Positions 50,619 through 59,785 of a DNA stretch of 64,000 bases are shown here, piece after piece; position 1 is the first letter of the stretch, and each line of letters begins with the position of its first letter. The notes beneath the pieces are model-generated. The model made no database searches, had not been told where the DNA came from, and saw nothing but the letters and a program-made list of their open reading frames with translations. Origin of the DNA: BOG-931 sp963781725 (lineage in GTDB: Bacteria; Pseudomonadota; Alphaproteobacteria; Rhizobiales; Xanthobacteraceae); contig CAWAGV010000002.1 of the NCBI GenBank assembly GCA_963781725.1, forward strand, positions 3,782,001 to 3,846,000, written 5' to 3'. Both the position numbers and the translations under genes were made by a program.

Positions 50619-50822
50619 ACGGATGGACGATTATTTCACTGAGCGACCTTGGGCGCCGGGCAGCGGCTATGGCGGCATACGCCTGGGCTTGGAACCTGAT
50701 ATTTCCCTTGGCCCCTTGTAAGGCTATGTTTCGACGTTAATTTTTCTGCGCTGGACTTTAGGCCCAGTGTCTGGCTTTGTCATTGAATGGCGATCCGGGC
50801 CGCCATACGGCGTGATTGAGGC

Positions 50823-52496
50823 ATGGGGCGGGGTTCCTTGGAACAGCTGCAAAATGGGAATTCACAAGCGTTGCGGCCCCGTGCCCGCAACGTGTTGTTG
50901 ATTTACCCGCGGTTCGTCAACGAATCATTCTGGAACTATCGCGAGTCCTGCGCCGTGGTCGGCGCAAAGTACCCGACGATCCCGCTTGGCCTGATCACGG
51001 TGGCAGCGATGTTGCCGCCGGATTGGGATGTCCGGCTCGTCAATATCAACACTGAAGAACTCGACGAAGCCGATCTGGAGTGGGCCGATCTGGTCCTGAC
51101 CGGCGGTATGATGTTCCAGCAGGCGAGCACGCTCGATATCATCGAGATGTGCCGGGAGCGCGGAACGCCGGTTGCGGTCGGTGGCCCCGACATTTCGTCG
51201 AGCCCGCACGTCTACGAGCGCGCGAACTTCCGTATTGTCGGGGAGGCCGAGGGCATCATCGACGAGTTCATCGGTGCCATCGACAGCGGCAGCAACGAAG
51301 GCGTTTTCGAGGCGCCCAAGTTTCAGGCTGACGTCACCAAGACGCCGAAGCCTCGGTTCGACCTGCTCAAGTTCGATCAGTACATGTATCTCGGCGTGCA
51401 ATTCTCGCGGGGCTGTCCATTCACTTGCGAATTCTGCGACATCATCGAGCTTTACGGCCGGGTGCCGCGCACCAAGACCGCCGAACAGGTGCTGGGCGAA
51501 CTCGACTATCTTTATCAGCTCGGCTATCGCGGCCACGTCGATTTCGTCGACGACAATTTGATCGGCAACAAAAAGGCGATCAAGGCGTTCCTGCCGCATC
51601 TGATCAAATGGCAGGAGGATCATGATTTTCCGTTCGAATTCTCTACCGAAGCTTCGCTCAATCTGGCTGACGATGATGAACTGATTGGCATGCTGAAGAA
51701 GGCAAACTTCTTCGTCATTTTCATGGGTATCGAAAGCCCGGATACCGACACTTTGATTGCGATGCGTAAGAAGCAGAACACGCGCCGCAGTATCCCGGAC
51801 AGTATCCACAAGATCTACAAGGCCGGCATTTTTGTCACTGCCGGATTCATCGTCGGCTTCGACAGCGAGAAAGGATCGGTTGCCGATCCGATGATCGACG
51901 TAATCGAGGAGTCTGCAATCCCGATGGCGATCATCGGCCAGTTGTGGGCGCTCCCGAATACCCAATTGTCACGGCGGCTCGCGCGTGAAGGACGGCTGCA
52001 CAGCAATGCCGAATTTATGCCGAAGGGCTCGATGGATCAGTGCGCCAGCGGGCTGAATTTCGAAACCAAGCGATCGCGGCTGGATATTCTCCGTGATTTC
52101 CGGCGCGTGCTTGCCACCGAATACACCCCGGAAGCCTATTTCCGCCGGGTCGATCGGCTGGTTTCGCTGCTGGACTGTTCAGACCGTCGCCTTGAAATGG
52201 CGAAGGGCGACGTCCGCGCCAGAATCGGCACCGTTAATATCGTTCAGGACATCCTCCGGCGCATGCCGGAGCATCGCAACATCATGTGGCGCACGTTCAC
52301 GAACTGCATGAACAAGAACCCCGGTGCGTTGCGGGCAGTCGTGATCCTGATGGGTTTCTATCTTCATATCGGCCCATACACCCGGTTTGCGATCAAGGAA
52401 ATCGATGCGCAGATCGAGGCATTGGAGCATGGCCGGTTTGTTTCGCCTGAGCTGTTGCCGGCGAACCCGGGGCAGCCGGTGGCGGTGAACGCCTAG
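50823..52496 (+). CDS. B12-binding domain radical SAM protein (DUF4070 type)
   Basis: A 557-residue enzyme. The N-terminal cobalamin-like domain (about 20-160) starts VLLIYPRFVNESFWNYRES and includes LVLTGGMMFQQASTLDIIE. The radical SAM cluster motif is CPFTCEFCD (C-x3-C-x2-C) near residues 198-206, followed by HVDFVDDNLIGNKKAIKAF. The C-terminal third is the helical DUF4070-type region. The family resembles hopanoid methylases (HpnP/HpnR) but is distinct from the HpnP sequence I know. ATG 50823. The substrate is unknown; a lipid or hopanoid is a possible guess, not shown. Confidence 0.88.
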   Translation: MGRGSLEQLQNGNSQALRPRARNVLLIYPRFVNESFWNYRESCAVVGAKYPTIPLGLITVAAMLPPDWDVRLVNINTEELDEADLEWADLVLTGGMMFQQASTLDIIEMCRERGTPVAVGGPDISSSPHVYERANFRIVGEAEGIIDEFIGAIDSGSNEGVFEAPKFQADVTKTPKPRFDLLKFDQYMYLGVQFSRGCPFTCEFCDIIELYGRVPRTKTAEQVLGELDYLYQLGYRGHVDFVDDNLIGNKKAIKAFLPHLIKWQEDHDFPFEFSTEASLNLADDDELIGMLKKANFFVIFMGIESPDTDTLIAMRKKQNTRRSIPDSIHKIYKAGIFVTAGFIVGFDSEKGSVADPMIDVIEESAIPMAIIGQLWALPNTQLSRRLAREGRLHSNAEFMPKGSMDQCASGLNFETKRSRLDILRDFRRVLATEYTPEAYFRRVDRLVSLLDCSDRRLEMAKGDVRARIGTVNIVQDILRRMPEHRNIMWRTFTNCMNKNPGALRAVVILMGFYLHIGPYTRFAIKEIDAQIEALEHGRFVSPELLPANPGQPVAVNA

Positions 52497-52501
52497 CGCA
52501 A

Positions 52502-53176
52502 TCAGAATTCCAGTGACAAGAGCGACGACAGGGCGCTTACGGTGCGCAGCGGTGGTTGATCTGTATATTCGTCCGGCATGGTTGCGCGGTTGATCCAGAT
52601 CGGCCGAAAGCCGAATGCGGCGGCGCCCATGATGTCCCAGCGGTTTGACGATACGAACCGAACGCTGTGCGGCAGCACGCCAAACTGCCCGGTGACCAGC
52701 GCGTAGACTTCCGGCCGCGGCTTATACATGCGCACCGTATCGACGGAGAGGACTGCGTCGCAGAGTCCGGAAATGCCGGCCGATTGTACGGCCGCGCTCA
52801 GCATGGTTGGCGATCCGTTCGAGAGTATCGCAACGCGTGCGCCGCGTTCTTTCAAGCCGCTCAAGGCCGTCTGCGCGTCGGGGAACGCGTCAAGCTTGCG
52901 ATAGGCGTCGAGGAGTTTCGGTCGTAGCGCACGGTCAACGCTTGGTACACGTGAGAACGCGTAGTCCAGCGCACGCTCGGTCAAGGTCCAGAAATCCAGG
53001 TAGTTTCCGGCGAGCGTCAACGTCCACGCATATTCGAGCTGCTTGATCCGCCAGATTTCCGAGAACCGGTCAGCGTCGGGTCCAGCCGCTTCACGATGCT
53101 TCCCGATCGCGGCATGGACATCGAACAGCGTGCCGTAGGCATCGAAGACATAGATACGGTCGCGAAAACCGGTCAT
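52502..53176 (-). CDS. Haloacid dehalogenase, type II
   Basis: A 224-residue HAD-superfamily enzyme of the L-2-haloacid dehalogenase subgroup. The nucleophile Asp is in IYVFDAYGTLFDVH near residue 11; the second motif is VAILSNGSPTML; Lys lies in MYKPRPEVYAL; and the last motif FVSSNRWDIMGAAAFGF carries the Ser-Asn-x-x-Asp. Length is right for the family. It follows the membrane glycosyltransferase gene by 27 bases on the same strand. Activity could be on chloroacetate-like compounds or on an endogenous metabolite. Confidence 0.95.
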   Translation of the reverse strand: MTGFRDRIYVFDAYGTLFDVHAAIGKHREAAGPDADRFSEIWRIKQLEYAWTLTLAGNYLDFWTLTERALDYAFSRVPSVDRALRPKLLDAYRKLDAFPDAQTALSGLKERGARVAILSNGSPTMLSAAVQSAGISGLCDAVLSVDTVRMYKPRPEVYALVTGQFGVLPHSVRFVSSNRWDIMGAAAFGFRPIWINRATMPDEYTDQPPLRTVSALSSLLSLEF

Positions 53177-53203
53177 GACATGCTCTCCGTGAGCCCCGGC
53201 AGT

Positions 53204-54856
53204 CTACTGCTGATCAACTCCCGGAACTGTCAGCAGCGATGAAATCGAACGGCCGCGTAGGTCGTAGACCCGGGCATAGACGACGTCGGCACGTTTGATC
53301 TCGAACAGTACCGGCGCGTCGAGTTTGGCGCAGTAGAACTCTCCGAGCGTCATCGCGAAGTCGGCGTTTTTGGGATCCCACGTCGTGGTGAACTGTGGGC
53401 CAAGAGCGACGGCTACCGGAGGATGGGGTCCGCAGACAGCCACCGTCCACGTGCCGTGAGCTGGTTCGAGATGCTGTTCGGCAATTACGGTACGGAGTTG
53501 CCGTGCCGCCTGGGTGAGCGACAGTCCCCAATAGTCGAGCATATAGCGTGGCCGGGCGCCGGCAACGCCACCCGCGATATGGTTGAAGTAGGTGTATTCA
53601 TAGGGGTGCAGGCGGATCATTGCAGCAACCGGAGCGCCGACACCGGCGATCGAAATCAAAGCACCCGCCGCCACCGCGACGCGGCCATATCGCCCCAGCC
53701 ATCGCAAGACGCATGCGGCGGCGAGCCCGCCGAGCGCGGCAAGCGGCGGCAGCGTGAATACGAAGTGACGGATGCCGTTGTACATCGCAGGCCGTGCCGC
53801 GACGGTGACGAGAAGGGGTAACGTTGCTGCGAGCACGGTGGCAAGAAGCGCCGCGCGGTATCCGATGCCGCTTCGTGAACGACAAGCGCAGGCGATTGCC
53901 CCCGCTATTCCGCCAATTCCCAATCCCAGCAGCAGGCCGGGCAGTTGCAGCGCCAGCAGTGTCGGCACATAGCTGCGTGGCATGTCCGGCACCAGTATCA
54001 ATTGACCGCCGAACAATTCCCGCCACGGCTTTTCAAAAAAATTGGAGAAATAATCGACAGCGTGAAATGGGTTGAGCGGCGCGACGACGCTCCATGGCCA
54101 GACCAGTCCCATAACCAGATAGGCAAGGATCGCCCCTGGAATGAAAGCGAAGAGAAATAACCCGCATTCGCCGAATGCGGTCTTTAGGCCGTCGGCGCGG
54201 GTTCTGACGGCAAGAATAAGCGGCAGCGGCAGTGCCGCATCGAGAACGGCAAAGCCGCCCATGACGCGCGAGCCGACGGCAAGGCCGACGCCGATGCCGC
54301 AAAGCGCAATGGTGGCTGGCGTGGCGCGCGGGTACTCCCCGAATGCCCGGACAATGCCAAGCAGTGCGATTGCACTCGTGACCGCGAACGGCCCGTCTTT
54401 GGCGTTAATGAACATATGTCCGAAGTAGAGCGGGCAGGTGGCGAGCAGCACGAGAGCGGCCAATCCTGCGAACGGGCCGCCAAGGCGGCGACCGAGCCGC
54501 CACGTGACAAAAAACCCGATAATACCAATCGCGGCGCCGACAAGTCGTCGTGTCTCGAACAGGCCGAAAGGAAGGATCTTTGCGGCAAGCGCGGCGAGCA
54601 GGTCGAACCCGCCGCCGTACATGTAGAGGTTGACGAATGACAGTGCGCGTTTGTCGGCAAAGCCGGAGGACAGCAGCGAGACAAGAAGGCTGCCGTATTG
54701 CGAGTGCGTGTAATCGTCCCAGCCCAGGCCGTAATCGCGAAACGTCAGCGCGGCGATCAAGCCGACGAGTGCCAGCACAATCACGGCAAGCCCATCGCAC
54801 AAGCGCGTGCCTGCTTCCGGGGAAAGCGAGGTCGAATTCGCTGCAGACTGGTCCAC
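53204..54856 (-). CDS. Glycosyltransferase-39-like polytopic membrane protein
   Basis: A 550-residue protein with about eleven hydrophobic segments and a C-terminal soluble part of about 110 residues. The first periplasmic loop holds GLGWDDYTHSQYG after TM1, where GT39/ArnT-like enzymes have the acidic catalytic residues; FINAKDGPFAVT near residue 148 is the second conserved loop. These features fit a dolichyl/undecaprenyl-phosphate-sugar-dependent transferase. The acceptor is not known. GTG start preceded by CCGGGAC. It is upstream of the HAD gene. Confidence 0.85.
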   Translation of the reverse strand: MDQSAANSTSLSPEAGTRLCDGLAVIVLALVGLIAALTFRDYGLGWDDYTHSQYGSLLVSLLSSGFADKRALSFVNLYMYGGGFDLLAALAAKILPFGLFETRRLVGAAIGIIGFFVTWRLGRRLGGPFAGLAALVLLATCPLYFGHMFINAKDGPFAVTSAIALLGIVRAFGEYPRATPATIALCGIGVGLAVGSRVMGGFAVLDAALPLPLILAVRTRADGLKTAFGECGLFLFAFIPGAILAYLVMGLVWPWSVVAPLNPFHAVDYFSNFFEKPWRELFGGQLILVPDMPRSYVPTLLALQLPGLLLGLGIGGIAGAIACACRSRSGIGYRAALLATVLAATLPLLVTVAARPAMYNGIRHFVFTLPPLAALGGLAAACVLRWLGRYGRVAVAAGALISIAGVGAPVAAMIRLHPYEYTYFNHIAGGVAGARPRYMLDYWGLSLTQAARQLRTVIAEQHLEPAHGTWTVAVCGPHPPVAVALGPQFTTTWDPKNADFAMTLGEFYCAKLDAPVLFEIKRADVVYARVYDLRGRSISSLLTVPGVDQQ

Positions 54857-54959
54857 GATTGTCCCGGCTTCAGATGCTCAACATCAAGAATCCGAACACA
54901 TCATGCGGCAATTGCCGCTAGGGCAATGCGTCAAAACGGCCTTGATGATATTCGGCTGC

Positions 54960-54987
54960 AAAAAAGCGGGGCCAGATGAGGCCCCGC
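54960..54987 (-). terminator. Rho-independent terminator of superoxide dismutase gene
   Basis: On the minus strand GCGGGGCC (54980-54987 complement) with GGCCCCGC (54966-54973 complement), loop TCATCT, then six T residues (complement of A-run 54960-54965). It begins 28 bases past the sod stop. An eight-base all-GC stem followed by a T-run is as clear a terminator as the window has. Confidence 0.9.
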
Positions 54988-55014
54988 TCGCTGTCGGTAT
55001 TGCAATGAATTGGT

Positions 55015-55617
55015 CTATTTCATCGCCGCTTCGTACATCTCGGCGACGTGGTCCCAGTTAATGAGGCTATCAAAAAAGGCCTTCAGATAGTCCGGCCGGC
55101 GGTTGCGATAGTCGATGTAGTAGGAGTGTTCCCACACATCGCAGCCGAGGATCGGCTTCGCGCCGTGGACGAGCGGATTTTCGCCATTCGCCGTTTTCAT
55201 GACCGTGATCTTGCCGTCCTTTACCGCGAGCCAGCACCAGCCGGAGCCGAACTGAGTCACGCCGGCCTGGGTGAAGTCTTCCTTCAGCTTGGCAAACGGG
55301 CCCACATCCGAGGCGATGTGCTTTTCAAGATTGCCCGGCAGTTTTTCGCCGCCACCACCCTTCTTCATCCATTTCCAGAAGTGGATGTGATTGTAATGCT
55401 GGGCGGCGTTGTTGAAGAGGCCGGGATTTTTTCCGAATGTGCCTTTGACCACTTCCTCAACGGATTTGTTCTCCCACTCGGTGCCTTTGGCCAGATTATT
55501 GCCGTTGGTCACGTAGGCGGCATGATGCTTGTCGTGATGAAATTCGAGCGTTTCCTTGGACATGTACGGGCCAAGCGCGTCGTAGGCATAGGGAAGATCG
55601 GGCAGGGTGAATGCCAT
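55015..55617 (-). CDS. sodB: Superoxide dismutase, Fe/Mn family
   Basis: A 200-residue metalloenzyme that removes superoxide. Metal ligands are visible: His in LEFHHDKHHAAYV near residue 27, His in AAQHYNHIHFWKW near 78, and Asp and His in GCDVWEHSYYIDY near 165. Family length. The residue pattern leans to the iron type in alphaproteobacteria, but Fe and Mn forms cannot be separated with certainty. No signal peptide, so it is cytosolic. It has its own terminator and a 327-base upstream region. Confidence 0.95.
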   Translation of the reverse strand: MAFTLPDLPYAYDALGPYMSKETLEFHHDKHHAAYVTNGNNLAKGTEWENKSVEEVVKGTFGKNPGLFNNAAQHYNHIHFWKWMKKGGGGEKLPGNLEKHIASDVGPFAKLKEDFTQAGVTQFGSGWCWLAVKDGKITVMKTANGENPLVHGAKPILGCDVWEHSYYIDYRNRRPDYLKAFFDSLINWDHVAEMYEAAMK

Positions 55618-55944
55618 TAGGTCTACTCCTCAATGTGAAAGCGATCCGAGCGGATGTGGTGAAACCGTCAGATGAAGGGAATGGTTCCTCTACATTGGCT
55701 CAAAGCCGGGGGTTGAGCAACGCCCGCCGGCACCCCGACGAGTGGGTGCGACGGCACGCCACCGGATATGGTTAGCACGCAAATTTCTTAAGTGTAGCAA
55801 TGAATTACGTAGCTCCATCGGAACCCGGGCGAACGCCATGGTTGGCCGCGGCGGCGATTAATCCTTGCGCCGTCGCCATTGCACGGCCAAAATAGTTACC
55901 GGCTGGGGACCCTGGGCGTTTTTTTGTTTCGGGGGGACAATTTT
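55618..55944. other. Long intergenic region between sod and an unknown membrane gene (327 bases)
   Basis: The region holds the divergent upstream parts of sod (minus) and the 299-residue protein (plus). I see no credible ORF, tRNA or strong terminator. A GGAAC at 55820 with GGTT 15 bases later is near, but does not match, the EcfG promoter spacing. The part next to 55945 has GGGGGGACA, the ribosome-binding site of the plus-strand gene. Confidence 0.6.
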
Positions 55945-56844
55945 ATGTACGCGTTATTGTTGATCTTTGGGACGATTATAGCGACGGCGGGAGTGGCACT
56001 CGTCGGCTCCGGTATCTCCGTTCAAGATCATACCTTTGATCCGTCCGTGATCACTCCCGGCATGGTTGCCGTTGTCGGAGGTTTCCTGCTGATTGGCTTC
56101 GGCCTTGTCGTGCGGCAGCTCATTCGCATCGAACATGCTCTGGCGCTGCAGCCAATCGGCGCAAATATCAACGCAGAACCTGCGCCGCTCGTTGTTGCTG
56201 CGGTTGAGCCGACAAGCATTCCGGCGATTCCGGCCTCCGTAGGCCCTACGGTCGAACTGCCGCAGCCGGCGGTACAGCCCGAAGCGGGAGTCGTTGCTCC
56301 TCCGTCTTTGAGACCTGCCGCGCAAGAAGCAGAACGGCTGAGGGAGAAGTTTCCGAGCCTCCTGCGGCTCGAAACAGCTCCGGTCGTCGAGGAGAACGAG
56401 GTTTCGCTGTTGCCAAAAAGGCCGGCGCGCGTTGAAAACGAAGTGGTCGAAAACGGCAGTGTCGTGGTCGCCCCTGACGTCAACGGTGCGGCTTTCGCGA
56501 AGGTTCAGCGGATTGATGTCGGCGTGGTCCCGCCCGGCAAATCCGATCGCTCCAAAAACTTTGATGCGCTGTGGCCCAGGCGAAGGCGGCATGCGCAAGG
56601 CGTGCAGGTCGCCCTCGTGCAACCAGTCGCGGCCGACCCGGTCAATGGGGCCGCGCCAAATCCGGAACAGGTTGTGACGCCAGCCGCGCCGACGCCAATT
56701 TCTGTCCTGAAGTCCGGTGTGGTCGACGGTATGGCCTATACGCTGTACTCGGACGGTTCTATCGAGGCCCAGTTGCCGCAAGGCACGTTGCGTTTCGGCT
56801 CGATCGCCGACTTGCGTAGTCATATCGAGCAGCACGCTTCGTAG
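55945..56844 (+). CDS. Membrane-anchored protein of unknown function, 299 residues
   Basis: From ATG 55945 (preceded by GGGGGGACAA) two transmembrane helices occur at about residues 1-20 and 37-57 (MVAVVGGFLLIGFGLVVRQL). The long following part (about 60-250) is disordered, rich in Pro, Ala, Val and Glu. The last 40 residues, DGMAYTLYSDGSIEAQLPQG and RFGSIADLRSHIEQHAS, form a small conserved domain that I remember from bradyrhizobial hypothetical proteins. Nothing indicates an enzymatic role. The frame extends upstream to 55879 without a ribosome-binding site. Confidence 0.8.
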   Translation: MYALLLIFGTIIATAGVALVGSGISVQDHTFDPSVITPGMVAVVGGFLLIGFGLVVRQLIRIEHALALQPIGANINAEPAPLVVAAVEPTSIPAIPASVGPTVELPQPAVQPEAGVVAPPSLRPAAQEAERLREKFPSLLRLETAPVVEENEVSLLPKRPARVENEVVENGSVVVAPDVNGAAFAKVQRIDVGVVPPGKSDRSKNFDALWPRRRRHAQGVQVALVQPVAADPVNGAAPNPEQVVTPAAPTPISVLKSGVVDGMAYTLYSDGSIEAQLPQGTLRFGSIADLRSHIEQHAS

Positions 56845-56910
56845 AGCGCATTTTTTCACGCGGGAAAGATGGTATTTCGCTCCGCTGTTTTTGCGGTCCG
56901 TCGTATATTA

Positions 56911-56939
56911 TTGCGTCTAACTATCGAGCATAGTATAAA
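56911..56939 (+). promoter_or_regulatory. Candidate sigma-70-type promoter for the MucR-like gene
   Basis: TTGCGT (56911-56916), a 17-base spacer, then TATAAA (56934-56939). The surrounding 100 bases are clearly richer in A and T than the rest of the window, a composition known to suit MucR binding. It lies about 150 bases ahead of the 57086 start. Boxes are judged by eye, with no transcript data. Confidence 0.45.
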
Positions 56940-57085
56940 TCAATGCAAAGATAGGTTTCGCTGTTTGTTATAGTGCATTTGTCGCAAGCGAATGCTTGTT
57001 TGTATCAGTATCCGGCGAACCGTTATCGAAGCCGTCGTTGAAAATATGGCCCGGCAGGATTGAACACATCCGAGAGATCGAACCG

Positions 57086-57505
57086 ATGGCCGACAATCCA
57101 GGCGACAGCAGTTTCATCACACTGACTGCGAATATCGTTTCGGCATATGTCAGTAATAATTCGGTTCCGAGCGCCGATATTCCCGCTTTGATCAGCCAGG
57201 TTCATTCAGCGCTCAAGCGTGTTTTGGGCGGTGCGACCGCGGTCGCCGCCGAACCTCTCAAGCCTGCAGTGCCAATCAAGCGCTCGATCAATTCCGACTA
57301 CATCGTCTGTCTGGAAGATGGACTGAAGTTCAAGTCGCTCAAACGGCATCTGCGCACGCGCTACAACATGACGCCGGATCAATATCGCGAGAAGTGGAGT
57401 TTGCCGCCAGACTATCCGATGGTGGCGCCCAACTATGCGGCCGCACGGTCGCAACTGGCCAAACAAATGGGGTTAGGCCAGCAGCGTCGCCGCCGGCGCG
57501 GCTGA
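57086..57505 (+). CDS. mucR: MucR/Ros-family transcriptional regulator with altered zinc ligands
   Basis: A 139-residue regulator of the Ros/MucR family, which represses exopolysaccharide, motility and cell-cycle genes in related bacteria. The ATG at 57086 gives MADNPGDSSFITLTANIVSAY, a typical start. The zinc-finger region reads VCLEDGLKFKSLKRHLRTRY then NMTPDQYREKW. In Ros the ligands are C-x2-C ... H ... H; here the second is Asp (CLED), and the last His is missing (HLRTRY), so the domain probably folds without zinc, as described for some Mesorhizobium homologues. The basic tail GQQRRRRRG may add DNA contact. Confidence 0.92.
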   Translation: MADNPGDSSFITLTANIVSAYVSNNSVPSADIPALISQVHSALKRVLGGATAVAAEPLKPAVPIKRSINSDYIVCLEDGLKFKSLKRHLRTRYNMTPDQYREKWSLPPDYPMVAPNYAAARSQLAKQMGLGQQRRRRRG

Positions 57506-57516
57506 AGCATGTTCGG

Positions 57517-59700
57517 CTAACGTTGCAGGACGCCGACGACGCGGTTCGCGAAGCTCAGCCGTTCCGCCATGATCGCAACGACATAACCCAGCAACGCCTG
57601 GCTGAGCGCAGGCCGCTCAATCTTGATTTTCTCATAGGCGTCTGCGGTCAGCTCGTAGAGCACGCTGGGCGCTTCGGCCTGGATCGTCGCGCTGCGCGGC
57701 CGATGCGTGATCAGACCCATTTCACCAATGGTCGTATGCCGGCCGAGGCTTCGCACCCGCATGGTGCGGCCCTCGCCGACATCGACGATGATATCAATCC
57801 TGCCTTCGAGAATAAAATGCATGGAGGACGCGGGCTCGCCCTGCCAGGCAATGACGTCACCGGCATTCACATCGAGCCGGCGACAGGCTTGGGTCAACTG
57901 ATCGGCATATTCGGCATTGCCAAGCGCATCGGTGAGCCAGGCGCGCAGCGACGGTTCGGCAGCGGTCTCGGAGACGTTTGCCTCGATCACGGTTTGCTCG
58001 CATTCTTCCAGCGCGTGGTCGAGGTCCGCCGCAACAGTCACGTCGTCCGTAATGAATCGCGCGGTGCGAAAAGCCCTTTCCAGTTCTGCCGAAAGATTGA
58101 CCAGGACAATCCGTGCTCCACGCGTCGCCGTTGCCTGCTTGATCTGCGCGAAACTGTGCGTCGCCGACAAATCGATGCCGGTGACCAGCCGAAAATCGAA
58201 AATGATAAACTGGCAGTCCGGCTGTCTTGCCAGCAAGACTTTCACATATTGATAAAGCCGGTTTGCGGATCCGAAGAACAAGTAGCTTTGCAGCGCGATG
58301 CCCTGGATCTGATGACCGTGTTCGGCGAGCAGAAATAACTCGCGCGGGCCGCGATCGAGCGACGAGCGAAATTCAGTGCCGTCAAAGGTGAATTTGATGG
58401 CGTTTACGCGGCTGGCGCTCAATGCAAACGTCGCACAGCCAATCACGATGCCGATCAGAACGCCGGCAATGAATCCAGAATAAATAATGAGCGCCGCAAT
58501 CGCGATCAACGACAGATATTCAAGCGGTAACAGGCGCCGCGATGAATGCAGCAGCCACTGATAGACCAGATCGGAGCCCAGGTAGAACAACAGCCCGGCG
58601 AGAACGAATTTCGGAACATAGCCGAGGAACGACGGGTCGGCGATGAGCACGGCCGCCGAAATCGCGGCAACCGTCAGCGCCGCCAACCGGCTGGTTGCGC
58701 CGGCCCGGCGAACCAGGATCGAGCGGCTCAATGACGTGCAACTGACGTAACCGCCGAATGCCGCGGTCAGCAGGTTGGCGATCCCCAGAACCTTAAGGTC
58801 GCGCTCTATATGAGCTTCGGTGCGCGTCGCGATCTCAATCCCGGTTGTATTGAGCAACAACGTGCTGATCGTGACAAACATCACGGCGAGTGCGTCGCCG
58901 GCAAGCGACGGCAAAGAGGCCCACGGAAAGCTGTGAAGCGCTGAAACGTGCCACGGCAGCGTCAGTCCCGCTCCCAGTTGCGGGTTGAACATCCAGCCGG
59001 CGCTCTGCGCCGCCGCAAGGGTCGAGCCGTTGGCAATCAGGACGACATGAGCAGTAATGAATGCGGCAAGCAGCACGCCGGGCAGAGCGAAAGGGCTCTT
59101 GAAGCGGCGCAGCAAAATGTGAAGCAAAATTGCGACGGCTGTGCCGGAAACGATCTTCTGAGCGGCGGCGTGGTCGGTGAATGCGCCGAGATTGCCGAGT
59201 GCCAGCTTCTGGTCGGTGACCACCTGTATCGCACCGGTCACCATCAGCCATCCGGTCGCGCCAAGAAAGCCGCCGATGACCGGATAGGGCAGGAAGCGGA
59301 TCGCCCGCGCCGCGTGGGTAAAGCCGAGCACGCAAAGCAGCAGCCCCGTCGCCGCGGTAGCCAGTGACATCGCGATCAGTGTGGGCGCGAGCAGGTCGGT
59401 TTGGCCGTTGGCCAGCAGCCGCTGCACAACGGAGGCGACAAGCGCGGCTATAACAACGGAAATGGAACTGTCCGGCCCGGCAACAGCGAAAGGCAGCGAA
59501 CTGCGTAAGGCCACGATCGAACCGCCGATGGCGGCAGAGAGGAAGGTGACGGCTATGCCGTAGGACAGATAGCGGTCGAGCGGGCCTGAGAAGATTAGCG
59601 CCGCATAGGACAGGCAATAAGCGATCGACAGAACACTACAGATGGCTCCGGCGAACACGTCCGTCAGTCCGGAGCGCAGGTTCACCTGGGACTTTGTCAA
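57517..59700 (-). CDS. SulP-family anion transporter with STAS and cyclic-nucleotide-binding domains
   Basis: A 727-residue transporter. Residues 1-400 are the polytopic SulP domain with the N-terminal signature (SIAYCLSYAALIFSGPL, AGPDSSISVVIAAL). A STAS domain lies at about 440-545 (IFDFRLVTGIDLSATHSFAQ). A Crp-like cyclic-nucleotide-binding domain (about 595-720) follows, with GDVIAWQGEPASSMHFILEGR and the phosphate cassette GEMGLITHRPRSATI, whose Arg is retained. Start is TTG 59700 with GTG 59685 as alternative. It converges on the MucR-like gene by 12 bases. Gating by cAMP or a related signal is an inference. Confidence 0.9.
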   Translation of the reverse strand: MTKSQVNLRSGLTDVFAGAICSVLSIAYCLSYAALIFSGPLDRYLSYGIAVTFLSAAIGGSIVALRSSLPFAVAGPDSSISVVIAALVASVVQRLLANGQTDLLAPTLIAMSLATAATGLLLCVLGFTHAARAIRFLPYPVIGGFLGATGWLMVTGAIQVVTDQKLALGNLGAFTDHAAAQKIVSGTAVAILLHILLRRFKSPFALPGVLLAAFITAHVVLIANGSTLAAAQSAGWMFNPQLGAGLTLPWHVSALHSFPWASLPSLAGDALAVMFVTISTLLLNTTGIEIATRTEAHIERDLKVLGIANLLTAAFGGYVSCTSLSRSILVRRAGATSRLAALTVAAISAAVLIADPSFLGYVPKFVLAGLLFYLGSDLVYQWLLHSSRRLLPLEYLSLIAIAALIIYSGFIAGVLIGIVIGCATFALSASRVNAIKFTFDGTEFRSSLDRGPRELFLLAEHGHQIQGIALQSYLFFGSANRLYQYVKVLLARQPDCQFIIFDFRLVTGIDLSATHSFAQIKQATATRGARIVLVNLSAELERAFRTARFITDDVTVAADLDHALEECEQTVIEANVSETAAEPSLRAWLTDALGNAEYADQLTQACRRLDVNAGDVIAWQGEPASSMHFILEGRIDIIVDVGEGRTMRVRSLGRHTTIGEMGLITHRPRSATIQAEAPSVLYELTADAYEKIKIERPALSQALLGYVVAIMAERLSFANRVVGVLQR

Positions 59701-59785
59701 CGTACCGCCACCCCGGAATTCCTCTCAGACCCGAAAGACTTACAACACGATCGGCGGTACGGCTAGGACGGGTGGCTACCGGAAG

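Noticed and set aside
50823..52496. Calling the radical SAM gene a hopanoid C-2 methylase (HpnP)
   Set aside because: N-terminal and cluster-flanking text differ from the HpnP sequence I know; only the general B12/radical SAM class is supported.
55820..55843. GGAAC followed by GGTT as an EcfG general-stress promoter
   Set aside because: The spacing is 15 bases and the second box is GGTT, not the usual 16-17 and CGTT. Left as a note only.
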